A stretch of 64,000 bases of DNA. Source: Planctomycetota bacterium (GTDB lineage Bacteria; Planctomycetota; UBA8742; UBA2392). The stretch covers positions 124,001-188,000 of the forward strand of contig JACKID010000001.1 of NCBI GenBank assembly GCA_020638675.1. Direction: 5' to 3'. A model generated the notes under the pieces. It was not told where the DNA came from, did not search any database, and saw only the letters and a list, made by a program, of their open reading frames with translations. Both the position numbers and the translations under genes were made by a program. Of this stretch, positions 7,563 to 16,037 are shown one piece after another (position 1 is the stretch's first letter; each line of letters starts with the position of its first letter).

Positions 7563-8069
7563 ATGGAGCCGCGCGTGCAACCACTTGAGCCCTCCCCGCA
7601 GCCCGCGCGCGTTCGCCGCCCGTGGTGGATGCTGCTGCCTCCGCCGATGCTGTTCGCGCTGCCGCTGGTTGTCTCGGCGCAACTGCGCGGCCTGGCGCCG
7701 CTGGAGATGCTGCCGCGCGAGTACGGGCTGGCCCTCGGCATCGGGGTGCTCGGGCTTGCGCTGTTCTTCATTCCTACGGCCCCGATTCTGTTCGCCATCC
7801 ACAGGACGACCATTGTGCCCCACGGTACGGCGCGCAAGCTGATCGAGCGCGGGCCGTACCGCGTCTCGCGCAACCCGATGTATGTCGGGCTGGTTGTCGT
7901 TTACCTTGGCGTGACGCTGCTGCTCGACAGCGCGTGGCCGCTGATGTTTCTGGCGCTGCCGGTGTGGTTCACGCACGCGAAGACGATTCCCTACGAGGAA
8001 CGGGTGCTCGAGGGCGTGTTCGGCGAAGAATACCGGGAGTACGCGCGGCGCGTGCCCCGCTGGATCTGA
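7563..8069 (+). CDS. Isoprenylcysteine methyltransferase-like (ICMT) membrane protein
   Basis: A 168-residue integral membrane protein. The C-terminal half has the ICMT signature: LIERGPYRVSRNPMYVGLV, a long hydrophobic helix, then YEERVLEGVFGEEYREYARRVPRW. In this family the RNP-Y and EE-FG-EY residues bind S-adenosylmethionine and catalysis occurs at the membrane. Bacterial members often lack prenylated substrates, and their target is unknown. The ATG at 7563 sits just behind the TetR-type palindrome. Upstream in-frame sequence runs back through the promoter and is not likely to be translated. Confidence 0.85.
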   Translation: MEPRVQPLEPSPQPARVRRPWWMLLPPPMLFALPLVVSAQLRGLAPLEMLPREYGLALGIGVLGLALFFIPTAPILFAIHRTTIVPHGTARKLIERGPYRVSRNPMYVGLVVVYLGVTLLLDSAWPLMFLALPVWFTHAKTIPYEERVLEGVFGEEYREYARRVPRWI

Positions 8070-8089
8070 GCACGGAACCAGAGCAAGGC

Positions 8090-8221
8090 GTCGAAGTGTC
8101 AAGGCTCACCGAAGCGAGCCCGCAAAAGGCCGTCACGGCCGGAGCAACCGAGCAAGACCCGGCCACAATCCCGTACACCGGCACCTTCGCCAACGCCCGA
8201 ATCACAGCAGTGAGATTCTAG
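8090..8221 (+). pseudogene. Degraded copy of the dioxygenase 3' end
   Basis: In one frame this stretch encodes EVSRLTEASPQKAVTAGA, then TEQDPATIPYTGTFANARIT. It parallels the C-terminus of the dioxygenase at 6619-6862 (REVSQTFDAWLQKAVTA and AAEQDTATIPYTGTFANARI). The 105 bases between two GTCACGGCCG copies in the intact gene (6665-6674 and 6770-6779) are missing here, leaving a single copy at 8132-8141. There is no start codon or dioxygenase catalytic region. It is the remnant of a second copy that has lost its 5' part. Confidence 0.85.
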
Positions 8222-8392
8222 GTGCCTTCGCCTCACTCCAGAGTCAGCGGCTCACCGGACTAGCATCTTTCCTCGGGGTCGACCATTTCGGCAAAACTAG
8301 CTGAACGTCCTTGTCCGGATGTGACAGGATAGTTAGAATCGTAGAGTCACATACGCGAATATTATGGCAGTACTACTTGGCGCGCGATAGCT

Positions 8393-8421
8393 TTGGTCGT
8401 CGATAAGCACAGCGCTATACT
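8393..8421 (+). promoter_or_regulatory. Candidate sigma-70 promoter of the RiPP cassette
   Basis: TTGGTC (8393-8398) and TATACT (8416-8421) are separated by 17 bases. Start of transcription would fall near 8428, giving a leader of roughly 45 bases before the precursor gene. The rest of the 252-bp gap (8222-8473) shows no gene. Confidence 0.5.
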
Positions 8422-8473
8422 CGGTTTGGGAAAAGGGCTGGTCGAACGACAATGATGGGAAAGGGGGGCAATT

Positions 8474-8719
8474 ATGGACTTCAAAAAGCTACAGGACAAA
8501 CTCAATCAGGACCAAGCATTTCGAAAGCAGTTTCTCGCGGATCCAGCTTCTGTACTTGCGGCAGAGGGATTTGTGCTTTCTGAAGATCAGAAGAAGCAGG
8601 TTGCTGCTGTTGTGGAGCAGTTGACCAAACCAACTCCCGCCGTGGCAGGTTCCACGATCGCTTCGAGTGTCAACGCAAATGAATGGAAGATATCCATTGA
8701 CATCAAGATTCCCATCTAG
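8474..8719 (+). CDS. RiPP precursor peptide with leader resembling Nif11/NHLP types
   Basis: An 81-residue peptide behind a strong ribosome site (AAGGGGGG, 6 bases before the ATG). Residues 1-50 form a charged helical leader: DFKKLQDKLNQDQAFRKQFL, then ADPASVLAAEGFVLSEDQ. The F-R-x3-L-DP-x-L-G pattern resembles NHLP and Nif11-type leaders. A Pro/Ala/Gly linker (about 51-60) leads to a C-terminal region rich in Ser, Asn and Ile, ending WKISIDIKIPI. There is no Cys, so thioether crosslinks are excluded. The B12 radical SAM gene starts 56 bases downstream. Precursor role is inferred from size, layout and neighbour; the cleavage site is not known. Confidence 0.75.
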   Translation: MDFKKLQDKLNQDQAFRKQFLADPASVLAAEGFVLSEDQKKQVAAVVEQLTKPTPAVAGSTIASSVNANEWKISIDIKIPI

Positions 8720-8775
8720 TTGGGGCGTACTCAGCAGTGGAGACGAGCACAGGCAGCCGCACTGGAGTTCTACAA

Positions 8776-10581
8776 ATGAAAATGGCGATTGTCGTACCAC
8801 CTTTTGGTGGCGTCGACCGACCGGCATTAGGCCCTCACGTACTTCAGGCCGCCGCAGAACTTCACGGCCACGAGGTCAAGGTCTTTTACGGGAACATTGC
8901 GTTTGCAGTCCGCGTCGGGTTCAGCAGGTATAGTGCGATCTGCTTTGGGCCGTCAACGGAGTTGCTTGGCGAACGATTGTTCGCCGCCCATGCACACGGT
9001 CTTCCGTCGCTTGGGAAGTCCAGAGCAAGAATGGCGAGGCTTCTCCAGGTTCTTAGGCGAGATGACGTCAATACTCCCACACTCGTCGAACTTGAGGAGT
9101 TGGAAAGGGAAGCGGCTGCCTGGCTAGTTTCCTATTCGAGGGAGGTGTTGAGCTGGAACCCTGATATCGTCGGGTGTTCTACAACATTCGAGCAGACGAA
9201 TGCTAGCCTCGCTCTTCTCTCGCGAATCCGTGAGGCGAGTTTCGGATCCGTCACGACCGTGTTGGGGGGAGCCAACTGTGATGGACGGATGGCGAACGCG
9301 CTCAAGGAGTTGTGCGGAGTAGACTACGTGTTTTCAGGCGAGTGCGAAGACGCATTGCCTCGATTCCTTGATGATCTCGCAAAGGGGGCGCCGCCTGCCA
9401 AGGGTACGATTCAGGGAACCCCGAGCAAAGAACTCGACCAGCTCCCAACTCCAAGTTTCGCCGATTACTACCAGCAACTAGAGGCCGCCAAAGATCTCAT
9501 TGGCTTTTCAGCTGAACAGTCTTGGCTGCCCTATGAGTCCAGTAGGGGTTGCTGGTGGGGGGAAAAGAGCCATTGCACCTTCTGCGGAGTCAACGGTCAA
9601 ACAATGGCATATCGGCAAAAATCGGCGGACCGCGTTGTGGCTGACCTCAACACGCTCTGCAAAGTACACCCCAACCGCAATGTGTGCATGGTGGACAACA
9701 TAATGCCATACACTTATTTCAAGACTGTGCTTCCTGCGCTGGCGACAACAAGTGAAAAGCTTCACATCTTCTATGAGCAGAAGGCGAACCTGACCTTCGA
9801 GCAAGTCGAAATACTACACAACGCCGGAGTTCGTGTTGTGCAGCCCGGCATAGAGTCACTAAGTACGCCAACACTGAAGCTAATGAAGAAAGGAACAACA
9901 GCCCGACAAAACATTGCAACCTTACGATTTTGTCGAATCCACAACATGTCAGTCAACTGGAACATTCTGTTCGGGTTTCCAGGCGACGATCTGGAAGAGT
10001 ACCACAAGATGGCAGCTTTGCTGCCACTCTTGGTCCATACGCACCCGCCTACTGGCGTCTTCCGCTTGAGCATTGATCGATTTAGCCCGTACCACTTTGA
10101 CGCTCAGCAGTACAAGATTAGGAGCATAACTCCACTGCAGGCGTATGCTGATGTGCTGCCACAAGGTGCAAGTGTGGAAGACATTGCGTACCATTTTACT
10201 GGGGATTACGACTCTGGGAGCCTCGCGAACGACGACGTCATTGAAGGGCTGGTATCCGAGGTTGTTGTCTGGCGTAGGCGATGGCAGGAAGGACCAATTC
10301 CGGCGCTATTCGTTGGCGAGTTTGGCGACGACGAATTCCTCGTCGCTGATACGCGCCATGGCCCGGAGGATATTCAATTGGCGCCGCTGACGCGGGAACA
10401 GGCTCATCTGGCAATCCATGGTTGTCGGTCAGTTGATGCCCCATCCGACTACCTTCAATCGCTCCTAGAGCGGGAGATTGTCGTCGACCTGGACGGGTTC
10501 GTCGTTCCTTTGGCGACTTGCAGCAAACAAACATTTCACAACACGAGGAACAACGCCCTGCACCTAGAAGCAGGGTCATAG
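8776..10581 (+). CDS. B12-binding radical SAM RiPP maturase (TIGR03975-like)
   Basis: A 601-residue enzyme. The N-terminal part (about 1-230) looks like a cobalamin-binding Rossmann domain: MAIVVPPFGGVDRP, PDIVGCSTTFEQTNASLALL, VTTVLGGANCDG and DYVFSGECEDALPRFLDDL. The radical SAM core follows, with the cluster cysteines C259-x7-C267-x2-C270 inside ESSRGCWWGEKSHCTFCG. VVQPGIESLSTPTLKLMKKG and NWNILFGFPGD are typical late core motifs. The whole matches the RiPP maturation radical SAM protein 1 family, whose modifications are mostly uncharacterised. The ATG at 8776 is preferred (GGAG 8 bases upstream) over one at 8737. Codon use is A/T-richer than the flanks, suggesting transfer. Confidence 0.88.
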   Translation: MKMAIVVPPFGGVDRPALGPHVLQAAAELHGHEVKVFYGNIAFAVRVGFSRYSAICFGPSTELLGERLFAAHAHGLPSLGKSRARMARLLQVLRRDDVNTPTLVELEELEREAAAWLVSYSREVLSWNPDIVGCSTTFEQTNASLALLSRIREASFGSVTTVLGGANCDGRMANALKELCGVDYVFSGECEDALPRFLDDLAKGAPPAKGTIQGTPSKELDQLPTPSFADYYQQLEAAKDLIGFSAEQSWLPYESSRGCWWGEKSHCTFCGVNGQTMAYRQKSADRVVADLNTLCKVHPNRNVCMVDNIMPYTYFKTVLPALATTSEKLHIFYEQKANLTFEQVEILHNAGVRVVQPGIESLSTPTLKLMKKGTTARQNIATLRFCRIHNMSVNWNILFGFPGDDLEEYHKMAALLPLLVHTHPPTGVFRLSIDRFSPYHFDAQQYKIRSITPLQAYADVLPQGASVEDIAYHFTGDYDSGSLANDDVIEGLVSEVVVWRRRWQEGPIPALFVGEFGDDEFLVADTRHGPEDIQLAPLTREQAHLAIHGCRSVDAPSDYLQSLLEREIVVDLDGFVVPLATCSKQTFHNTRNNALHLEAGS

Positions 10582-10600
10582 GGAGCCACTGCGCACCTCC

Positions 10601-11017
10601 CTACGTCCCACCGCCTTTGCTTTTGGGGACGTTGTTTGCCTTGTTGTAGGCGATGGCTTCTTTGAACAGGGCTTTCAGGGCGGGCTTGTTGAGCTTGTGG
10701 CCCTGCTTCATGTCGATGGCTCGCCACTTGTTGCCCTCGAGCCCGTTGTTGAACAGCTTCTTGGGGTCCTTCAGGTGCGCGCCGTGCAGGAACGTCAGCT
10801 TCACCTTGTCCTTAAATGCGTTGGCGTTGGCGAACATGCCGTGTTTGGACCAGACCGGCGTGCCCACCGGGTTCGTCGGCTTCTGCCACTTCAGCTCCTC
10901 GAGCACGTCCGGCGCGGCCTCAAAGATGATCGCGCGGATCTCGGCTAAACGCTCGCCGCGCCAGCCGCCCGTGTCGGCGATCAGTTTCTCGATGATTGCG
11001 CCCGCTTCGTTGCCCAT
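10601..11017 (-). CDS. DUF1801 (YdhG-like) protein
   Basis: A 138-residue protein of the DUF1801 fold. It shows LAEIRAIIFEAAPDVLEELKW followed by a glycine-aromatic stretch (TPVWSKHGMFANANAF), VKLTFLHGAHL, LEGNKWRAIDM, and a lysine-rich helical tail. The family has an iron-chaperone-like fold and is widespread, with no firm activity. It is convergent with the RiPP maturase gene, whose stop lies 20 bases away. A second DUF1801 gene lies divergently at 11220. Confidence 0.88.
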   Translation of the reverse strand: MGNEAGAIIEKLIADTGGWRGERLAEIRAIIFEAAPDVLEELKWQKPTNPVGTPVWSKHGMFANANAFKDKVKLTFLHGAHLKDPKKLFNNGLEGNKWRAIDMKQGHKLNKPALKALFKEAIAYNKANNVPKSKGGGT

Positions 11018-11057
11018 GCCGATCTCCCTGTTGTGAACGCCATGCTAGCTTGGGCGA

Positions 11058-11184
11058 GCGTCGATGGTTGATGGTTAATGGTCGATGGTGACGGCGAGCC
11101 GCGTAGCGGCCGTGGGCTAAATCCCAACGCCCCTTCGGGGCGGGTGTGTCAACCGTCGACTGTGAACCGTCAACCGCCGCGCGC
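11058..11184. repeat. Nested inverted repeat with GTCGATGGTTGATGG arms
   Basis: Between the two divergent DUF1801 genes, GCGTCGATGGTTGATGGTT (about 11058-11076) faces the complementary run GTCAACCGTCGACTG (about 11148-11162) and further CAACC units. A small CGCCCCTTCGGGGCG hairpin (about 11129-11143) sits inside. It is built like the repeats at 931, 5847 and 22699. Confidence 0.7.
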
Positions 11185-11219
11185 TTGAACGCCCGATCCG
11201 GCCGACATAGCTTGCTGCC

Positions 11220-11636
11220 ATGACTGCGAAGAAACCCGTCAAGCTGCTGTCCGGCGGCAATCCTCAGATCGCCAAGGGCGACGGCGATGCGCCCGTGCAG
11301 GCGTACATTGAGGCGATGCCCGGCTGGAAACGTGACGTCGGGCGGGCGCTGGATGCGCTGATCAGCGGCGCGATCCCCGGCGTGCGCAAGGCCGTCAAAT
11401 GGAACTCTCCGTTTTACGGCGCACCCGAGGGCGGCTGGTTTCTCAGCTACCACTGCATGACGAAGTACGTGAAGGTGGGGTTCTTCAAAGGCGCGGCGCT
11501 GGAGCCGATGCCGCCCGTCGAGTCGAAACAGAAAGACGTTCGCTACTTCCATATCCACGAGAACGAGCCGCTCAACAAGGCCCAGTTCAAGAAATGGGTC
11601 AAACAAGCCGCCGCCCAACCCGGCTGGATGGCGTAG
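11220..11636 (+). CDS. DUF1801 domain protein
   Basis: A 138-residue protein. The core reads YIEAMPGWKRDVGRALDALI, then VRKAVKWNSPFYG, WFLSYHCMTKYVKVGFFKGAAL and VRYFHIHENEPL. The W-(N/G)-x-P-x(Y) turn and F-KGA-L segment are typical DUF1801 features. It differs enough from the neighbour at 10601 that they are not recent duplicates. The product is likely cytoplasmic; the role is unknown. It ends 8 bases before the convergent stop of the large lipoprotein gene. Confidence 0.88.
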   Translation: MTAKKPVKLLSGGNPQIAKGDGDAPVQAYIEAMPGWKRDVGRALDALISGAIPGVRKAVKWNSPFYGAPEGGWFLSYHCMTKYVKVGFFKGAALEPMPPVESKQKDVRYFHIHENEPLNKAQFKKWVKQAAAQPGWMA

Positions 11637-11644
11637 CCTGCCGC

Positions 11645-14600
11645 CTACTTTGGAACGCACAGGTAGCGCTGGCTGTTGCCGCTGCGCACCCAGTCATTGA
11701 AGTTCTCGCCGCTCGAGATGCGTCCCAACTTGTCGTAGTAGTCGTTCATCCGCTGCAGGCTGTCGTTGACGTTGTCCTGGCTGGTGGCCGGAGTGTGTGA
11801 TCCCGACCATGACTCAGTGAATGCCTTGTCGCGCGCCTTCAAGTCGGCCCAGAATTTCTCCTGGCGCTTGCGTTCGGCATCGCGCCACTCTTCCACTTCG
11901 CGCCCGTATTTTGCCTCCCGCAGCAAAGCCTCCGCTTGGCTCTGTCGGATTCGTTCGGCCTGCGCTTCCGCGACCATCTTGCGCTCGGCGATGCCCTCCA
12001 TGTCGGCCATCAGCCACGCGTACTTCAGTTTGTTCAACTCGCCGATTCGTTCGGACAGGAAGAAGGGCATTCGCGCCGTCGGGTCGAGTTCGCAGGCCTT
12101 TTCTTTCAGTTCCAGCGTATGTGGGGGCACCTCGGACAGCACGCCCTCCACATCCCGCATGTGCAGGAACGCGTGGTCGCTGAAATTGATGAGACTCTCG
12201 ATTCCCGTCAGCAGCGCCTCGTCCTTTGTTCCAAATTTGCGAGCCCGCTCCATGTCCGCAAAGATGCGCAGGCGGTAGACCGGCCACAGCTCCATCGGCG
12301 TCGGCAGCGGGTCGCAGTCCAGGCCGGAAACCCATTCTCCCAATGGTCCCGGCACGTTCGCCATCCCGCTCAGGCCTTCCCCCCTCGAGGCGAATTCGTC
12401 GCACAGCATAGCGGCGCGCAGGGCCCACAGGTCCGCATCTTGCGGGCTGTTGCGAATGGCGATCGTCAGCAGGGTGAATCTCTGCGACTGGACCATCAAC
12501 CCTCCCTGCAGGCGCGAAACGCTGGCAGACGAGCTATGAAGATCAAGCGTCTCACGGACCGTCGAAGCGGAGTCCTTGCAAGCAAATCTCATTCGGCTTG
12601 CCTCAAGCCGAACGTTCAGCACCGGCCCCGTCCTGTGGTCGACCAGCCCGACGTTCCCGTAGTCACGAACGGTGCGGACAGGGTCTTTTCGCGTCGACAG
12701 CTCCCAGGCCAGGACACTCGGGAACAACTCTTTGGCCTCCACGGGCATTGGCACCCGCCACTTCAGGCCCGCCATGTACAGCAACTGGCGCCTGCCTTCC
12801 TCAGGCGCGGCCGCCACGTAGGTCGTCAGTTCCGGCTCGCCGGGGAAGATGGGTGCGTTGGCCAGGAAGTCGAGGTACACGTCCATTGAGGTCGAGTCGA
12901 ACAAGCGTGCGCACTGGCCGACGACCATGCCCCGGCGTGCATCCAGGTCGGCCTCGAATCCGGGCTCGCCTGCGGGCACGGCATCGGCGTGGATTGCGGT
13001 GACCGTGTCGATCGTGGTTTGCAGCATCTGCGCCAGCGTCAGCTTCTCCCACGCGTCATCGGCCGCAAAGATCGCACGATGTCGCTCCAGGGAGCGGTCG
13101 AATGCGCCCAAGTCGGCAGTCGTATCTTCCTTTGCGGCCAACAGCTCGTGCACCCGCTGGCCGACCGGCAGCCCGACGCGGGCTTCAGCCAACACGACGG
13201 ACTGGCAGACGAAGTCCATGCCGAAGCGGGCCAGTCCCGCGCACGCCGCGGCGACGCCGTCCACGCCCTGCTCGGGCTCTGCGTCCAGCAGCAATTCAAG
13301 AAGCAGCAGTCCGGGGTCGTCCGGCGCGTCCTTCACGCTGGCGAGCACCTCGCGGTGCAGCTCATCCCAAGCGGCCTCTTCGGTCGCATTATCGAAGCCC
13401 GTCCTGGCGCGCCCGTCCGCGAGCAGTACGCCCCACCCGGTTTCGGATCGCGCGGCCAGGTGAGAGGGGATGCCCTTGCGCGATGCAAGCTCGCTGAAGA
13501 GTGTGTCGTTGCCAGCGACCCGATATCCGCTCTCCAGCTTCTCCGCCCAGATTGTGGCGCCCGGCAGCCAAACCAACGGCGTGGACGACTTGAGCGCGGC
13601 GTTTTCGAAGACCAGTCGGAACCACTGTTCGCCCTCGCAGGCGAACCATGTCTGGATCTTGTGTTCGCGATCCCGCGTGTTCCAGGTCTCACGGAGCCCG
13701 GGACGAAGGAGGTTGTATCGAGCGCCGGTGATTGGCGTCAGCAGAGAGTCGCTGGAGCCGAACTTGGAGTCGTTGATGCCCTTGGCTGACAAATCGATGT
13801 CAGTGTTCGCGCCGAAGCCCCACAGACCGCCCTGCCGATACAGTGAGACGTCTGTCTGGGGTTGCCCGAACTCGTTAGTGACATGCCAGTAGTTGGCGTC
13901 GAAGGGCTCGACCGAGACTCCTGGGTAGTCGTTCAGGAGGTGAGGACTGTTAATCCTGTGCTCGTCCTCGATGATGGGGGCCGACGCGCAATCGTTCCAG
14001 CTGCGGCCCGGGGATACTTCCGGAATCCGGGGTTTCTTGATGCTGCGTTGCAGGTAGCCGTAGCGCAGGTGGCCCCAGCCGTCCAGCCTGCCGCTTGAGC
14101 CTCGCTCAACGGAAGTCATGCCGTCCGGCAGCGCGCCCGCGGCGACGATCTCGAAGCCGTCCAGCCAGCAATTGACTTCCTCGACATAGACGAACTCACG
14201 CCCCCGCGAGAGCTCAAGCCCGTCCATGTCGAGCAATCGCCAACTGTAGTTGTCCTCGTATTCCCTCCAGCGGTTGCGCCCGAACAACTGGTCCGTGCAG
14301 CGCACGCCCGCCAGGTCTCCGCCGATCTCCACGCTTGTGTACTCGGGGATGCTGACCCAATGCCCTTCGCCGTCGCGCAAGCCCCACATCCCCTTGCCCC
14401 ACGGCGTGTCGACTTTCACCCACTCCCGGTCGTCGCCCCATGCCAAACGTTCGAGGACATTGTCGCCGATGTCGGAGATGTCGCGCTTCCAGATAGGCGC
14501 CTGCCTGCGGCTGGGCATGACTTCGGATTCATCTGTCTTCGCGGTCTCGGGTTGACGGTCGGTCTTGTTGCGCTCTTTGCGGGCTTCGACTTCGGCTTCG

Positions 14601-14776
14601 TAGTTCTGCCAGTACTCGCGCTCCTCGCGGTTGCGCTGCTCTTGTGCCTCGGCCGAGCCGCTATCCGGAGTCGACTCGCAGGCAACCATGCAAGACAGCA
14701 GCACCAGAAGGGCGCACGGCCAGATCGCGCCAATCCGTTGGCGGCGCGCTACGCATGTATGAAGAGTCCGCGTCAT
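11645..14776 (-). CDS. Large lipoprotein-like exported protein of unknown function
   Basis: A 1043-residue protein with a basic N-terminus, hydrophobic segment and lipobox-like CMVACES, then a charged Glu/Arg-rich helix (about 45-90). A region near 115-300 has short W/G-rich units such as GKGMWGLRDGEGHWVSIPEY that resemble WG repeats. The middle part is mostly helical and rich in Ala and Leu. The C-terminus contains a strongly charged coiled-coil-like run (EAQAERIRQSQAEALLREAK and on). No catalytic motif is visible. The family is not recognised. Attachment to a membrane through the first cysteine is inferred. Confidence 0.75.
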   Translation of the reverse strand: MTRTLHTCVARRQRIGAIWPCALLVLLSCMVACESTPDSGSAEAQEQRNREEREYWQNYEAEVEARKERNKTDRQPETAKTDESEVMPSRRQAPIWKRDISDIGDNVLERLAWGDDREWVKVDTPWGKGMWGLRDGEGHWVSIPEYTSVEIGGDLAGVRCTDQLFGRNRWREYEDNYSWRLLDMDGLELSRGREFVYVEEVNCWLDGFEIVAAGALPDGMTSVERGSSGRLDGWGHLRYGYLQRSIKKPRIPEVSPGRSWNDCASAPIIEDEHRINSPHLLNDYPGVSVEPFDANYWHVTNEFGQPQTDVSLYRQGGLWGFGANTDIDLSAKGINDSKFGSSDSLLTPITGARYNLLRPGLRETWNTRDREHKIQTWFACEGEQWFRLVFENAALKSSTPLVWLPGATIWAEKLESGYRVAGNDTLFSELASRKGIPSHLAARSETGWGVLLADGRARTGFDNATEEAAWDELHREVLASVKDAPDDPGLLLLELLLDAEPEQGVDGVAAACAGLARFGMDFVCQSVVLAEARVGLPVGQRVHELLAAKEDTTADLGAFDRSLERHRAIFAADDAWEKLTLAQMLQTTIDTVTAIHADAVPAGEPGFEADLDARRGMVVGQCARLFDSTSMDVYLDFLANAPIFPGEPELTTYVAAAPEEGRRQLLYMAGLKWRVPMPVEAKELFPSVLAWELSTRKDPVRTVRDYGNVGLVDHRTGPVLNVRLEASRMRFACKDSASTVRETLDLHSSSASVSRLQGGLMVQSQRFTLLTIAIRNSPQDADLWALRAAMLCDEFASRGEGLSGMANVPGPLGEWVSGLDCDPLPTPMELWPVYRLRIFADMERARKFGTKDEALLTGIESLINFSDHAFLHMRDVEGVLSEVPPHTLELKEKACELDPTARMPFFLSERIGELNKLKYAWLMADMEGIAERKMVAEAQAERIRQSQAEALLREAKYGREVEEWRDAERKRQEKFWADLKARDKAFTESWSGSHTPATSQDNVNDSLQRMNDYYDKLGRISSGENFNDWVRSGNSQRYLCVPK

Positions 14777-14870
14777 GGCAGGGTCCCCGGAATTGGCCTG
14801 TGGTTTGAGTCGTTGACGGATACTACCTGAAACACGCGCGGGCGGAGAAGTCTCGCGTTGGCGAAAGCCC

Positions 14871-15767
14871 CTACTTCCACTCCACCTTGGCTTTGGTTTC
14901 GGCGAACCAGGTCTTTAGACCGTCATCGCTAAAATCGTCGGCCAGCTCCTGGGCGCGGGCGATGGCTTTGTCGTAGCCGGCGCGGTCGTCCTTCAGGTTG
15001 AAACTCTTCGCCATGGCGAGGTTGATGAAGGCTTCGTCCACGACCTCCTCGCCGTTCTTGGCGATGACCTCAAGCCCGCGGGCGGCGTATTCGAGCGCTT
15101 TATCTGGTTGATTGAGCTTGTTGTGCACGATCGCGAGCAAGTAGTCGCCGCGCTCTTCATTTTCCCAAGTCCCGCACTTCATCCAGAACTCTTTGCTGGC
15201 CTCTGCGGCCTTGAGCATCAGCGCGTCTTCTTCGGGCGTGCGTTCGGGCTTTTCGCTCAGCTCGTTGGCGAGGTTGTTGCTGGTGACGGCCAGCGCCTGG
15301 TCACAGGCGAGTTTTTCATCCTGCGCGCGGGCCAGGCTCAGCGCGGCGTCATAGAGGCGCGCGCCTTCATCCAGCCGCCGGGTGTCGATCAACGCCGACG
15401 CCACCATGGTGCGCGTGCGGATCATCATGCTGACTTTTTCCATGTCGGTCAGGCGCACGGCGTGGGCCTCGCTGGCGAGCGCGTCGGCCACCTTGCCCGC
15501 CATGTACTGCGCGACGGCGAGGTTGCTGTAGGGCACCGCCAGCTCGTGCGCGTCTTCGCGCCCGTGCATCACATTCTCGGCGAGTTTGCAGGCGCGCGGC
15601 CAGTCGTGCATGTGCCCGCCGATGGTGTGATTGGCAAGCTGCAAAAACGCCGCCACGTGCGCGGGCGTTTCGGGCAGGCTCGCGTGGGCCTCAAGGTCGC
15701 TCGCCAGCGCGGCCGACTCCTTGTCATGCCGCGCCCAGCCGTTGTTGATCAGCTCTTTGATGTCCAT
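14871..15767 (-). CDS. TPR-like helical repeat protein
   Basis: A 298-residue cytoplasmic protein with TPR-type helix pairs: VPYSNLAVAQYMAGKVADAL and LASEAHAVRLTD, then TRRLDEGARLYDAALSLARA, then LLAIVHNKLNQPDKALEYAARGL. The N-terminal helices (MDIKELINNGW on) contain a His-rich patch TIGGHMHDWPRACKL. The start at 15767 has a GGGAG site 7 bases upstream; the frame continues further up without one. TPR proteins act as protein-binding scaffolds; no partner is obvious. It is divergent from the E1 dehydrogenase gene, and the 270-bp gap shows no other gene. Confidence 0.8.
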   Translation of the reverse strand: MDIKELINNGWARHDKESAALASDLEAHASLPETPAHVAAFLQLANHTIGGHMHDWPRACKLAENVMHGREDAHELAVPYSNLAVAQYMAGKVADALASEAHAVRLTDMEKVSMMIRTRTMVASALIDTRRLDEGARLYDAALSLARAQDEKLACDQALAVTSNNLANELSEKPERTPEEDALMLKAAEASKEFWMKCGTWENEERGDYLLAIVHNKLNQPDKALEYAARGLEVIAKNGEEVVDEAFINLAMAKSFNLKDDRAGYDKAIARAQELADDFSDDGLKTWFAETKAKVEWK

Positions 15768-16037
15768 GGCGTCTCCCGTGGTGTGGACTTCCAGTCCGCA
15801 CAGTTCCCGGCTGCCGGCCGGGTGATAGCAGCGCATCATGCATGGAAACACCACAGGCGTCACGCGTTCGCGCAACTTGAGGCACGTGCGGGCAGGATGC
15901 CCACACCACGCCTGTCAGAAACTTGCTGATTGGCTTGCTTGACCCTGCCGGTACCCGCCGCCACAATTGGACAAACGCGCAGTCGTGATCCAGCCCGGGC
16001 CCACAGGCCCGTGTTTGCTGCTATAGAGGAAACAACC

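Noticed and set aside
7622..8221. Frame linking the ICMT-like gene region to the dioxygenase remnant
   Set aside because: The first part is a shifted reading of the methyltransferase gene; only the last 40 or so codons have meaning, as a pseudogene.
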